A stretch of 64,000 nt of DNA from Malaya genurostris. Its lineage: Eukaryota; Arthropoda; Insecta; Diptera; Culicidae. Location: NCBI RefSeq assembly GCF_030247185.1, contig NC_080570.1, positions 4,030,001-4,094,000 of the forward strand. The letters run 5' to 3'. Of this stretch, positions 1 through 11,945 are shown one piece after another (the stretch's first letter is position 1; every line of letters starts with the position of its first letter). The notes beneath the pieces were generated by a model. That model was not told the origin of the DNA. It worked only from the letters and a program-made list of their open reading frames with translations, and searched no databases. The position numbers and the translations under genes are program-made.

Positions 1-1740
1 TATGCACAAAAATTAATCCCTAAAATGTTTATTTTTGTTGATGTTTTTTGCAACTCATGTAATCTTCATTTTTCATTTTTTTTTTCGCTTTTTGTTATAC
101 TGTTGATACTTTTGCTATTCACTCAGTTTCCCAATTTTAACCAGTTTCGTTTCGTTTTTTTTTTTCTGAATTTGTACTTCTGTTGTTAACTTAATCTTTC
201 CATGATTTTGTTTTTGAATTTTATTTATTCTTAGATTTTCATTTTCATTGTTTTTGCTGGTATTGAAATTCAAATTTCGTCCCACAGTATTTCGCTATTT
301 AAACTGTTATTACTTTTATTGCTACTGTTTTTTTAATAAGCTGCTTTTTTTATTTGTTGCATTTCAACTATTATTATTTTTGTTATTATTGCTATATTTG
401 TATTATTGTTATTTTTGATAATAGAGGACATAGTTTTACTAATATTACTATTTTTCGTATACATTATATATTTTATTTTTTCTATTTTTGTTATCTTTGT
501 CTTTTAAGTTTATTTTTCATTCTCCTTATTTCTACTATTTTACTATTTGTGTTAATAAAGATTTTTGACATTTTTCTGTTTGCTCAATATTTGCAAATTC
601 GTCTTTTCTGCTTCTCCTACTATTTTTTCTTATTTCACTAGTTTTGTCATTTATCTAATTTGATGTTGCTTCGATACCTGTGCCATTTCAACCGTTCTGA
701 TTATTTTTGCTATTTTCACTGTTTCAGCAGTTTATATTATTCTCAATTTTTATTTTTAACTCAATACATCTATTCTCATATTTTTTTAATTTTGCTATTA
801 ATCTTAATGATCTCTTCCTCTACTTTGACTATTTTTATTACTTCATCATTGCCCAATTCACTAGTTTTTTTATTCAGTTTTAATGTTGCTTTCATTGTCA
901 CATTCGCTATTTCAATCATTTAGGTTAATTTAGCCATTTTCATCGTTTTTTTTTAATTGTACTGTGCTCGAAATCTATTTTCATTGATTTTTCCATTTTG
1001 CTATTAGTGGTTATGACGGTTTTTGCTAATTTATTTTCTTCGCTACTTTGATAATTTTTTATATTTGACATATTTTTAGTCGATTTATTAATTTTAGTTG
1101 TTTGACGTAAAGCCGCCATAACTAGATTCAGTTTTTGCAATGACTGAGCGGAAACATATATTGGAGAAGCCAAATGAATGAAAAAACTTACAGAAAAGAT
1201 GAATTTTTTGAAAAAGATACGCTCAGAGACAGGACTCGAACCTGCGTTCTTATGCATTCCGTGCATACGCGCTACCATTTCGCCACTCTGGATCTTGTTT
1301 TAGTCACTCTAAAACGCCAAACAGGCACAATAGCGCGTACATCGAACATGGTCTACATCCATGTTTTTAGTTCATTGCCTAATTCACTAGTTTTGTTATT
1401 TAGCTATTTGAATGTTGCTTTCTCTGCTAACATCGCTATTTTAATTAATTTGATTATTTTTGCCATTTTTACTGTTCTTATGTCTCTTCATATTTTTGCG
1501 TTGTTGTTTTTATACTCTTGTTATTATTGCTTTTATTCTGTTCTCAACGTTTTGCAAGTTAGCTGCTTTTGTAAATTTACTCGTTTTTAAAGTTTATACT
1601 ATTGTTTATTTATGCAGACTTGTTTATTTAAACAATTTTTACTATTTCGACTACTTCAGTTGTTTTTGCTCTTTTTCAGTCAGTTTTTACAATTTTTACT
1701 TTCACTAAGCATGCTATCTTTCCTACGTCTGTCAAAAACC
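1..1740. repeat. T-rich degenerate short-word repeat tract
   Basis: The + strand is strongly T-rich and built from imperfect words such as TTTTTGCTATTTT, CATCGCTATTTC and AATTCACTAGTTTTG. A segment near 846-935 recurs in diverged form near 1374-1480 (both begin TCATTGCC then AATTCACTAG), giving a higher-order offset of about 530 bp. Open frames here encode only Phe/Leu/Ile/Tyr-rich low-complexity peptides and are treated as artefacts. No gene is seen apart from the tRNA-like sequence at 1221-1292. Confidence 0.7.
1221..1292 (-). tRNA. tRNA-like sequence (tRNA-derived element or tRNA pseudogene)
   Basis: On the - strand this 72-nt segment folds as a cloverleaf. The acceptor stem has one C-A mismatch, and there is a short D-arm (GCG/CGC). 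The anticodon stem TATGC/GCATA closes a 7-nt loop ACGGAAT, followed by a 5-nt variable loop and a T-arm GCAGG/CCTGT around TTCGAGT. The B box GGTTCGAGTCC is perfect, the A box is close to consensus, and a T5 run follows the 3' end at 1211-1215. The would-be anticodon is GGA, but position 33 is C rather than U and there is no long serine-type variable arm. A SINE head or pseudogene is therefore more likely than a working tRNA-Ser. Confidence 0.45.
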
Positions 1741-2400
1741 AACTGAAAGGCTCATTTAAAGTAAGCATCTCCTGTAAACGGGATTTTTCGTTCTTTCATT
1801 TCCAGTGTGAATTAAAAAAACTATTAGATACCTTGTCCTCCAATTTTTACGCTTTAGATGTTCAATTAGATTAGATTTTATGTAATAACATATAAATTTG
1901 TTCCTGAGATATGGTTGCTGGAACATATTATTTTTGCAGCATTTTTTTTATTTATTTGGGAACAGGGAAAAGCCCACTGGAGCTGAAATCTACAATCTCT
2001 CTCTCTCTCTCTCACTCTCCAGCAGGCATAAAACATCCTTATCTTTTCATATCAACAGATCCCACATGTCCCACTTCGAATTATCACATCTAAGGAACAA
2101 TTCGATAGTTTTACAAAAAAAACTTATACTATAGCATTCTCTAATAAAGAACAATAACTACACAAAAACTGAAGTTTAAGCATTCAGCCTGCATCCTTTG
2201 AAACCCTATGGGATTTTTTATTACGAAAAACTATTACACTATTTACATTCCTAGTAGTTAGAAAAACATTCGGCATCACCGCAGCCGTCAAGACATAAAA
2301 TTCTGTTTGATTTTTCCCTCAATGCCGCTACCAACCAATTTAAACAGACACCGAAAAAAGTCCAGACAAAAAAAGACTCAGTTGCTCACTGAATATTATT
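1741..2400. other. AT-rich noncoding stretch
   Basis: There is a (CT)n microsatellite at about 1996-2013. Otherwise I see no gene or recognisable repeat. Confidence 0.5.
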
Positions 2401-5400
2401 ACCTTTGCGGTTTGCATGGCCAACTGTGATTTTTGCTGTCGTTGCAGCGCCGCCGTCCGGAATTTGCGGTAAACACCGAGTCAACGACGTTCGTTTTCGC
2501 TCTGGGTTCCCCCGGTGGAGCGAAGGTGCTTGAGTGAACATAAACATAATTACACGCTGTAAACCTATGGTTTATTGGCGGTTGTAAGCCAATCTTCGGT
2601 CTACGGACGAACTCCGCCTGGTGTGGTGGCCGGCCGCGTTTTGCCTTTGCCCTCTGGTGGACTGATCTGTGGAAGTCAAGTGTGTGTGTGTGTGTGTTTG
2701 CTGCTGTCGATACCTACAGTAATCGAGGAGGGAACTGCATTCCTAATGAGAACCGAGCGGATCGCGTGGCTCGTTCAAGCTCAAGTCAAGACAAGTCGAA
2801 CAATGCGAACAAGATCATGAAGCCCTGCGACATTTTGTCGGACGGAAACGGGTGCAAACAAGTAATCAAAGTAGGCGCACACACACGGACGGTAGGAAAA
2901 CCTGTCTGGCGCGGGATGTGATGATGCAGAAGATGCGTGTTTCATTCTTGATTGCATTCTACTGCTCCTCGCGAACGTCACTAGCAAAAAGTGGTCGGGA
3001 TCACAGGTGCTGCCTGGTTGCAATCTTGTTGCAACCAGGTGCCACCGACGAAGGATGTTACTTGGTTGCAAAGAAATAATTTCTTCCTTTGAGTGCCGAA
3101 CACTTTGGCATGCTGTTCGAAAAAATAATGACTTCTTCTTCGGATTGGCAAAAAACAAAAAAGGAAGAACCGGATACTTTGGAATAATTCCAGACAATTT
3201 CGCGGCTCTGTTCGGGTTGAATCCACTTAAAAAATGACGATTCAGATGAAAAACCTTCATGAATTGTGCGCCACAGTTCATTGAAAAATTTTCCAAAAAA
3301 AAAAAACAATCCCCGGTGAGCTCGAAGAAAAGGTGAAGTGAATATCATTATGATAATTAGTTCGCTTTTCTTCTGCGCACATCATTCCAGCGATTATCTT
3401 TCTCTTTTTGTTTTGGTTTTGTTTTTGCTCTATCCTCATCATCTCAGCCAGCTTCCCCAGTGCTGACCTGCTTGAGTCGGGTTGGATGCTGGTCGGGCTT
3501 CGGTCCAGGTTTGGGGCAGCTCGAAAACGGAGTGTATCCTTTACTACTTCGTTTTAATAACAGTAATTACGAGCGGTCGAAAATTTTTATATTCATACTA
3601 CCATTTGGCGAATCTGTGCCGGAGGGGAAGGAAGGTACGAACAGGGGGACGGCGGGGGCTTCTCCGTTCGCTCAAATTTGGCCAGTTCAGAAGCGCGAGT
3701 TGGAACGAACGAAAGCAAAAAAAAACAAAACACGACAAGACCTACCAGCAAACAACACCGACCGAAAGCGCGCATGTTACTTATAAATTTTCGAAGAATT
3801 CATCATCATTCGGCAGCTGCCGCCCCCTGCAACCGCCTCCACCCGATGGAACTCAGAGCAGAGCCGGGGTAGCCTCATTATTACCTTGATTTTGCTTTGC
3901 TCTTCCGTTCCACGTGCTTTTTCGGCAAAGGTCGAACAACCAACTGGACTAGACTCTGCACGCGGTTTAGCAATAATTTCGCTCCTTTTCCTAGCGCCAT
4001 TCCATTTCCGAGAATCGAAGTAGGCTTTGAACAAACAAACCAAAATCGATCGATGTCAAAATGGTCGTCCACCGAATAAATCCAGACATTTGACAGGGTT
4101 CTCGATAGCCAATCGTCCAATAGGCCTGCGGTTGTTGAGTAATCGAGCTTCTTTGCGAGTCACAAGTGACGAACGCGCTCCGAACTTGACACTTCGCCGC
4201 ATATCTTGGCCAACGAGATCACGAACTTGTACATTCACACTCTCGGCCTACTACTGCTGCTGCTGTTGCTGCTGCTGGTTCTGCTGCCTGTCCAGCCTGC
4301 TGCGATGTGATGATCTCTCTGTTCTTCGCCGTGCGAAGCGCCTTCAGCGTCACGCGCAGTATTTTCCATTCGGTGGAACACAAGCCGGACGGTGGTCGGT
4401 AGTGTAAAAATATGGACCGAGGAGCGGTATGATTTATTTAAACTCGTTCTTTTTTGCAGCTGGCGCGCGCAAGAGAGTGGATATCCTTTGCACGAAAAAT
4501 AAGAACATTGCCTTCGTCGGGAAATTGGAATGTTATTAATTGCAACCGGCAGAGGCAGTAGCCCCCGAGGGGGTTTCGAACAGGTCCGATCGACCCGTTT
4601 GCTGAACGGACGAATCCGCTGACCGACGGGAAATCGAGCAGATGGGTTGTGTAGGGTTTGGGTTATTTTTTTTTTTTTGCTTGGTCTTTCGGTTGTATTC
4701 GCAACGCATTCTCAACAGTTGGGAAATTTACCATCACCAAAAGTCATCGACCGTGAGAAAACAACCGGAGAAATGTCATTCGGCTCAGCAGCCACTAATT
4801 AACCGACGATGGGACGCACAAAACGACGATAAAGTGTCACTTCCGGTTGTGTTTCCATTTCCTTTCGGGGCTCGGTCTTTCGGTCCTACAGAGAGGTAGA
4901 AAGGGAGAGCCCAGATCGCATGCATACACGCGGATAGACCTCACCAAAATTTACATAAGCAAACGCGACAAGTTGGAAAAGTAAACATATTACTGTCACC
5001 GACTACAGATGCCGCGACGGTAGAAGAACGGTACTGGGTCTCTGTTTGTGGTGCGCAATCGCGGAGGCGAGTGGAAGAGAGTTGAAGAAGAAAAAAAAAA
5101 GAAGAAAACAAATGAGAGCTCATAAAACCGTATTGTTGCCTTTTCGGCACGGTTGTATGCGGTAACGTACGCCGCAAAGTACCCCCTCGATGGCGACAAT
5201 GTCGTGGACGTGGACGCTTTTGAGGGGCGTTTTCCGAAGCCTTGTTGTGTCTATTATGTGTGGAATGATAGACTGTCTGATAGCATTTGCATAAATAAAT
5301 ACGCAAACAACCAACACAAGCCGGCCGCTCCGGTGAAGCCGAGGGACGTCGTACGCTTAGTCATCGGTACCGTTCTGCCCGGTAGGGTGGCAACATTCAG

Positions 5401-8400
5401 GAGGAAGAGGGACACAGGAAGGATCATTGAAAACAGTTGGACATAATTACATATTTTTACGGTCAAGTGCATCGATCTCTACCCGTTCTGGAATGTCTTC
5501 GAAGCGTCGATTCACTGTTGGGAACAGCATTGTCTTCGATTCGAAGGAACAGTTTTACAGCAATATGTAAAGTAAAAAAATATACACATCACTCGATAAA
5601 CCATGTGACTAACTAAGATCTTTGATTGCAATTTTGAAGCATTTTTGCTTCATTAAATGACTACAGGAAAACCTTTTTCGTTCGAAAAGGCATCCCCAAA
5701 TACTCACTTTCATCGGATGTTCAACAGTGCACTGAACGTAATCATTTGAGAATCTTGATTCGCCTCTGCCTTAGTACACTCTCGAGCTTCCTCATACGCT
5801 TATTAAGCTCAAAAACAAAATGGTTTTGGATACAGCATTAACCACAGATTGCAGATATCCTATTACAAAGATTCTTGTTATTCTTTTGGTCGGTTTAGTT
5901 TAGAACAATATTTAATACCTAATAATTTCAGTTCATGAAAACCCAATCGTCTGAAGTTCTTGTCCGTACCTAACCCCATAATTACGGGTGAAAATGCGTC
6001 TCACATTTCGGTCACCATTATGCTCGCCGAAACCGTTGTCCATTGCAGCTTTCGAACCGTTCCCATCCGTGCTGTGTCGCCGACCGGAGCCGTTATTATC
6101 AGTGCCACTAACTAGCCGTAAACAGTAGTACGATACCGATCTCGAAGTTCCATCAGCAGCAGCTTCCAAAACAGAAAACATTATCCCATCAAAGCAAGCC
6201 GGAGGATGACCATCAACGGTGGTAATTCAAAACTATTTCTGTGCGAAAAACACAACCGAAGAAGCTGGAAACCCCCCCTCTCCCGGTACCGCCGCACCCC
6301 ATGCCCAGTGATGATGGTTGAGATAAGTTTTTTTTATGTAAATTTCATTATGCCGTAAAGTTGCTGCGCTTGGCGAGCCACGACCCCCGCGCCGGAACTC
6401 CATACAGGAGATGGATTGAATTACCAAAAGTTCAGTTGCTCATCTCGTTGTCGTCGTCGTCGTCTTTTCCTTGAACCGAAGCTTTGACAGTGTCATTCAA
6501 TCTCAGACGATTGGCTGCACCGGAAACTACGCTCATCAGAGGAGAGCTCATGGGATGAAAACGACGGTTGATATTATTTACTGCAAACATTACGGTGCCG
6601 GATCCAAGCATGCTTCGATTCTACCAACCGCGACATCATCGTGATCCATCAAAGCAAGCACTCCAAAATCAAAGCTTATCAACGTCAAAATCAATCGAAA
6701 TAATTCTGCCTATTCCAGCACACGACCGGCGAGAAATTTGCGCATGTTTATCCTTCCACCGAGGGGATTGTCAAGTGGCCATTCGTTTCAGACCGGCGCA
6801 AATCACTAACAGGCTAACACTCCACTCAGGTCAATAACATATCGGGGAGAATTCTGGGGGGAACTCTCACAGACGAAGGATTGCCGAATCGGCTGCGAAA
6901 TCGTCGCTCGGTAGGGTGTCTCCACACGCGAACGCGGCCTGAAATGAAGATACATGCGCGCTCGCATGCGGTTTTCAACTGCCGCTTTTCTTGTGGACCA
7001 AATAATATAATCAAATCGCCATAAACTTTGCATATCATTACGGTCGCTTCTGCTGTCGTGGCTGGCTGGCCGGATTCGCTACGGTGCGGATTGCATCATT
7101 GGACCGTTTTTTTTCTTCTTTCTTAAGATGGCCCGATGCGGATAGGAACATTTACCGTCGTAAGCAGGCATATTTATAGCCTGCTTCGATCATCCAAATT
7201 GGATTCGACAACCGTTGGCTGATTAGCTAGTAGATCATGGGCTACTTTGATGTGCGTCCATTTCAAAGAAAAATCAGTCACTCTTGTCCTAAGTGAATTA
7301 AAAACAATAGCGCTGTTGATGATTTCTTTTATGAAAATTCAACAATAATGATCTGATTTACAGAAACATAAAAAAGAACAGTAAAATCCGACAGCTTATT
7401 GAATAGTCGGATGGTGGCTTGGAGACGACAGCTTCGGTATTTGGAGCACTGTAATCTGCACGGCAATATGAAATGTAATAAAAAAAAAAACAACACAACA
7501 GAAACAGCATCAGCTTTTATCGCCAATCTGCGATGACGGTGGCCACAAACTATGACATTAAATTTCGCAGAATGGAAGAAGAACAAACCCTCTGATCCCG
7601 GTGAGAGGTGGGTGCGCGCACACGGCGTGGAAACCGACTTGAAAAATGACTCTTGCGCTCGGTTCAGTCGAAATCTGGGTGTGCCATTGTGTGTTGGCTG
7701 GCTGTTGGCTGTTTATGTTCAATCTGGTTCCGTTGCGCCGCCGCCGTAGCCGCTGGAGCAAAGTAACATAAAAATTCCTTACCCATTACGGCTGTTTATT
7801 TTAAGATAACAATGTTGTGTTTCGCATCTTTTTCTCTCTCCACAAACCTTCGAGAAGAAATAACATTCCTGGGAAATGGTGCACTTTTCGCACATCACTT
7901 CGCTCTGCGGCGGTTCGCTTTTGGAATATTCTGCGCAGGCGAATAGAGTAGGCTATGCTAGAAATTTTCGCCCTCTTCGCTCGAAAACGCAGTTAGCCAA
8001 TCCGGCTTATCTGTCATTTGTGGTCAAACGGCAAGGGATTTGACGCAGTAGGCTTCTTTCCCTTACTCGACGACGACGACGAACGTCGATTGGGTTTGTT
8101 TTTGGGTTGAAGAGGTAATTTAAATTGCTCACACGTTCAAATCTGTGTCATGTTACTCCGGCCCGAATAAATCAACTTTTAAATTAACCCTCCCCAGAGT
8201 GAATCAACCGTGTGGAACAGCGCACGAATCGAACCCGCACAAAAAAGTGCATACAAACAAGACGAACGACTTCCTACAAATATGAAACCTGAGACCTTTT
8301 GGCAAAAACTCGGGAGAGAGAAAAAAAACGGGTCGATCATTTGGAAAGGAGATTTTCCCCTTTTGCGAGGTTTGTGTTTGCTACCTACACGACCGGCCGT

Positions 8401-8780
8401 CGACGGATTTGCGGTGATGGTTTGTGGCTCTAGTTTCATTCCTGTGGTTTACCGGTCAGTCTTTTTTCAGATTTTGTCCTCCGCTTTACCCCTTGGCAGA
8501 AAAACCGATTTGCGTACCCGCATGCGAGTAAAAGCGCCCCCGGTGCTATCAACAATGAATCAAGTTCTACTACGGGTGTCCGTCCGTCCATTCGATAGCT
8601 GTTTCCGGTGAAAACGATGATGATGATGGTGGTGGTAAAACCGAAGGTTCCTACCAAAAGGGACGGAGTTTCTTTTCTGGTGGTGATGTTCTGTTGGGGT
8701 GATGTTCTGTCGAAGTGTTTGTTAGAAGACTGTTTGACGGGGACCATCAAAGTAGGCTGAAATTGTATCCTACCTGTCAT
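2401..8780. other. Single-copy noncoding island, possible regulatory or 5' region
   Basis: Base composition is clearly less AT-rich than the flanks and no TE homology is visible. Open frames on both strands are short and lack recognisable domains or plausible splice structure, so no gene is called. It contains simple repeats: (GT)n near 2682-2697, (CTG)n 4249-4288 and (CGT)n near 6447-6464. Homeodomain-like AT cores such as ATAATTACA occur near 2547 and 5443. A recurrent 12-mer, ATCNAAGYARGC, occurs at 2865, 4014, 6188, 6648, 7178 (reverse) and 8746. This looks like intergenic or intronic host DNA that has escaped TE insertion. Confidence 0.45.
3013..3039. other. Perfect 11-bp inverted repeat with 5-nt loop
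   Basis: CCTGGTTGCAA at 3013-3023 and TTGCAACCAGG at 3029-3039 flank the loop TCTTG. A third partial copy of the arm (TTGGTTGCAA) lies near 3062. The role is unknown; it is short enough to be a protein-binding palindrome or a minor hairpin. Confidence 0.6.
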
Positions 8781-8867
8781 GGTGGTACTTTGATCTTTAA
8801 AAAATCAAACTTGCTACGTTTTATTAGTTGCATTATTTGAAAATTCATTATAATCTTATGAGGACCA

Positions 8868-8918
8868 AAAACACAAACGCGAGCACATTTTGGTAGCGTG
8901 TTTGGCCATATTGATGCG
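8868..8918 (+). repeat. Short dispersed repeat, copy 1
   Basis: The sequence reading roughly AAACGCGAGCACATTTTGGTA, then GTGTTTGGCCATATTGATG, recurs in diverged form at about 48382-48439. No coding capacity is recognised. It is probably a fragment of an old interspersed element. Confidence 0.4.
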
Positions 8919-9204
8919 GAATCGGGTATAGTTTTGGCGTTGATTGGTAGCTGCTGAAAAACCTGGATCCATTATTACACGCTAAGGAAACAAAATGAGT
9001 GCTCGACAATGGACTGAAGGTTATGGCGTTGGTTTTCTGGGATTGTCATGGCATACTTCTCTTGGATTGTCTCGAAAAAAAAAACCACCAACAGCGAGTA
9101 GTATTACTGCGTTTTATTGGAGCGATCGAAGGCTGAAATCGCTACGAAATTGCATCTCGGCATCGTGACTATGATAAATTCAAGACTAGGTTGAACGGTG
9201 TTTC

Positions 9205-9500
9205 CCTTTTAGGTCAATATATTGATTCCAGCGCTTTTGATCCCACTCGAATTGTAATTTTCGGGAAGGTCTTCAACATGCTCCTCTGTGGCGTCAATGA
9301 TCTTTCGCAGTTTGGGTGCAAATAGAAGTCCGAGGGAACCAAATTGGGCGCACCAGGTGGATGTGGAAGCAATTCGATCCCCAAATCGTTTATGGTCTCC
9401 AACTCTAGGCATGCCAATAACCAAAAGCGTTTTAGCTGTTGATTCTTTATTTTAGGGAAGACGTTAATCAAATTAACGTCAAATGTTCGTTTTAATAACA
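9205..9500 (-). pseudogene. Mariner transposase C-terminal remnant
   Basis: The - strand reading contains LLPHPPGAPNLVPSDFYL, a decayed form of the mariner signature HPPYSPDLAPSDYHLF that holds the third catalytic Asp (the D of PSDF is retained). The following residues match the general pattern of the mariner C-terminus. The N-terminal HTH region and the first two catalytic Asp residues are absent or unrecognisable. This is a dead fragment. Terminal repeats were not located. Confidence 0.65.
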
Positions 9501-9990
9501 ATTTTTCAATATGAATAATATTATAATTGTTTTTCGTTAAATTCTATAATTCTTAGAAAAAGCAGAAAATTTTTTCAGTGTATAAAACGAATGGTTTGCC
9601 ATATTGCAGATGTGTGCAAAGTTTGATCTACATTGGAGCTGGTCGATTCTGATTTTATCAACTTTTCTGCGATTAATTTCGGGAATTGCCCTTCAACTGC
9701 TGGTGAAACAGTTTAAAATTGATGAACATAAAAAAGTCTTTGAAAAAAAAATTGTCATTCAAAAATCAATTTTCTTCCTATCTAATAATTTTTTTTTTGC
9801 AGGTAAGAACTAATCTCATGTAAGAACTGATAAAACCTGGCACAGTTTCGAACATTATTTTAATTATTATGTTATTCATTTTAATTCGATGGCAACCAAT
9901 CAAATGTTTTACATGATCATATTTTTTCATTCAACTAAGCTTTCACCATTCTTTGGATCGCCTAAATCTATTGGACAAAAAGGAGGTACA

Positions 9991-11580
9991 TTTTCTAATC
10001 AGGATCCCCGATTCTTCGTAGAAAAGATGGTCGGATTTTGAAACCCGAACTGAACCCGAACCCGAACCAAACAGGCTCGAGTTTTGATCGCGTAGAGAGT
10101 TTTATTTTTATCAGACACGAGTAGAGTTCGAGTTCGAAGAAAAAATACTCTCGGATAAGGATTTTTTTCAATCCTGTTTTGATCGGGCTCGAGCTTATAA
10201 ATTTGTATTTAGAGATAGTCAGGGTTCGGGTATTCGAATCCGAAACTCAACCCGAACCCGAACCCAACAGATTCGGTTCCGAATTTTTATTTTTATTGGG
10301 CACAGGTCGGGTTCAGGTTTAAAATAAATAAATTCTTGAGTTCAGAACAAGAAGATATTTTTCCATTCATTTGTTCGGACACAGGTCAGAAAAAAAAGTT
10401 TTTGAGTTCGGATCGTGTTAGTTAGAATTTATTTTTTCATTTGCATGTACGGGTCTGGTTTACAATTTTGCCTCTAGAGATAGGCAAGTATCGGGTATTC
10501 GAATGCGAAACCCGATCCGAAAACAAACCCGACGGGTTCGAGTATGAAAAATATTATTCTCGAAATCGGGTCGGATACGGATTTTGGTTTTTAATTTTCA
10601 ATCGGGTGCGGGTCGGGTTTGGGTTCGAGTTTTTTTTTTCATTTCGAGAAGGTCTAGTTTCAGGTATTCGAACACGAAACCCGATCCGAAAACGGGACAG
10701 ACTCGAGATTGAAAAAAAAATTCTCGGGTTGGGATCGTGTATAGTAAATACCTCAACCCGAACCCGAACCCGAGGAGTATTGGTCGTGTACGGGTTCCGA
10801 ATTTTTCATTTTAAACGGGTTCGGCTTAAAAAAATTAAAACGGTTTCGGGTTTTTTTCATTTCGGGTTTCGGAACCTTTTTTAATTTCGGGACGGATACG
10901 GGAAAAGATTTGTATTTTCTTATCGGGCACGGGTCTGGTTCGGACAAAATTGATCGAATCCGAAATCTGACCCAAAAACAAACAGGTTCGGGTCCAGAAA
11001 AAAATTGTTGGGTTCGAATCGTTTACAATTGAAGATTTTTATTTTTTATCGGGAACAGGTCGGGTTCGAGTTTTAAATAATATTCTCGAATTCGGATCGA
11101 GTAAGGGCTACGAATTTTTATTAACAATCGGGTACGGGCCAGGTTTTGAAGGCTGAGTTTCTAGTATTAGAATTCGAAACCCGATCTGAAAACGAACCCG
11201 ACAGTCTCGGATCCGACAAAATTATTTTCGGGTTCGGGTCGAGTTCAGTATTCTGGAATTCAAGTCTGGTATGGGTTACGAATTTTTATTTTCAAACGAG
11301 TACGGGTCCGGTTCGGGGTTAAAAATGTGAATTTAGAGAAAATAGAGAAGAGTTCGAATACCCGAAACTAGACCCGAATACGAGCCCGACATGCTCGGGT
11401 AAGTTTTTGAATCAGAAAAAAAGTGTCGGGTTCGGATCGGATAGAGGCCATTTTTTTCATTTTTATCGAACACGGGTCAGATTCGAGTCGAAAAGAAAAG
11501 TTTTCGGGTTCGGGTCGAATACAGGCTAAAAACTTGTTATTAGCTATGAGTCGGGTTCGGGTTTAATGAATTGCAGGAGT
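9991..11580. repeat. Degenerate CCCGAA/TTCGGG inverted-word repeat array
   Basis: The tract alternates blocks of (ACCCGA)n and (TCGGGT)n in both orientations, separated by T-rich spacers such as AATTTTTATTTT. A recognisable unit (roughly GTATTCGAATCCGAAACCCG) begins near 10034, 10225, 10494, 10660, 10944, 11161 and 11347, so higher-order spacing is about 170-280 bp. Single-strand transcripts would fold extensively. The 147-residue open frame at 10441-10884 arises from this repeat and is not called as a gene. Confidence 0.7.
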
Positions 11581-11619
11581 TCCGAATATAGAATAACCAT
11601 TAGTATAAAAGATCTAAAT

Positions 11620-11945
11620 TCAAACCCAAGAAGCGAGGGTGATTATTTGAGAGGCATAAGATTTGATTTTCAAATAAAAAAAAAACAGTAAAAATTTGAG
11701 AAAATTGATGAAATCTTTATTGGAATCGTTAGAACGATCAAAATAATCTAATGTTTCAAGAAGATTTCTTGCAAATGTTGGCCGCGGTTGCGCTTTAGAT
11801 AACCAAAAGTCCAATTTAAGCACACTCGCTTCAATATATCGGCCGATATTTCACGAATAATGCCACCGGCCCATAATCCTCATCAAACAGTGACTTTTTT
11901 CGGGATGCATTTCTTCAATTTTTCCAGCGCTGATTCATGATTGAA
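11620..11945 (-). pseudogene. Decayed DDE-type transposase C-terminus (candidate)
   Basis: Read on the - strand from about 11880 downward, one frame gives IIREISADILKRVCLNWTFG followed by YLKRNRGQHLQEIFLKH. This resembles the C-terminal ends of Tc1/mariner-superfamily transposases, where a helix of the type ISxxxLKRVxxNxxxR is followed by a GxHLxxxIF motif. Upstream parts are frameshifted. The assignment to a family is tentative and no terminal repeats were found. Confidence 0.3.

Noticed and set aside
1221..1292. Functional tRNA-Ser(GGA)
   Set aside because: No long variable arm, C at position 33 and an acceptor mismatch; called tRNA-like only.
2781..3296. 171-residue - strand frame
   Set aside because: No recognisable domain, several overlapping frames of similar length on both strands, and it spans a palindrome; consistent with chance in moderate-GC DNA.
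10441..10884. 147-residue open frame
   Set aside because: It is generated by the CCCGAA/TTCGGG repeat; the peptide is a reshuffled Gly/Arg/Phe low-complexity sequence with an overlapping frame on the other strand.
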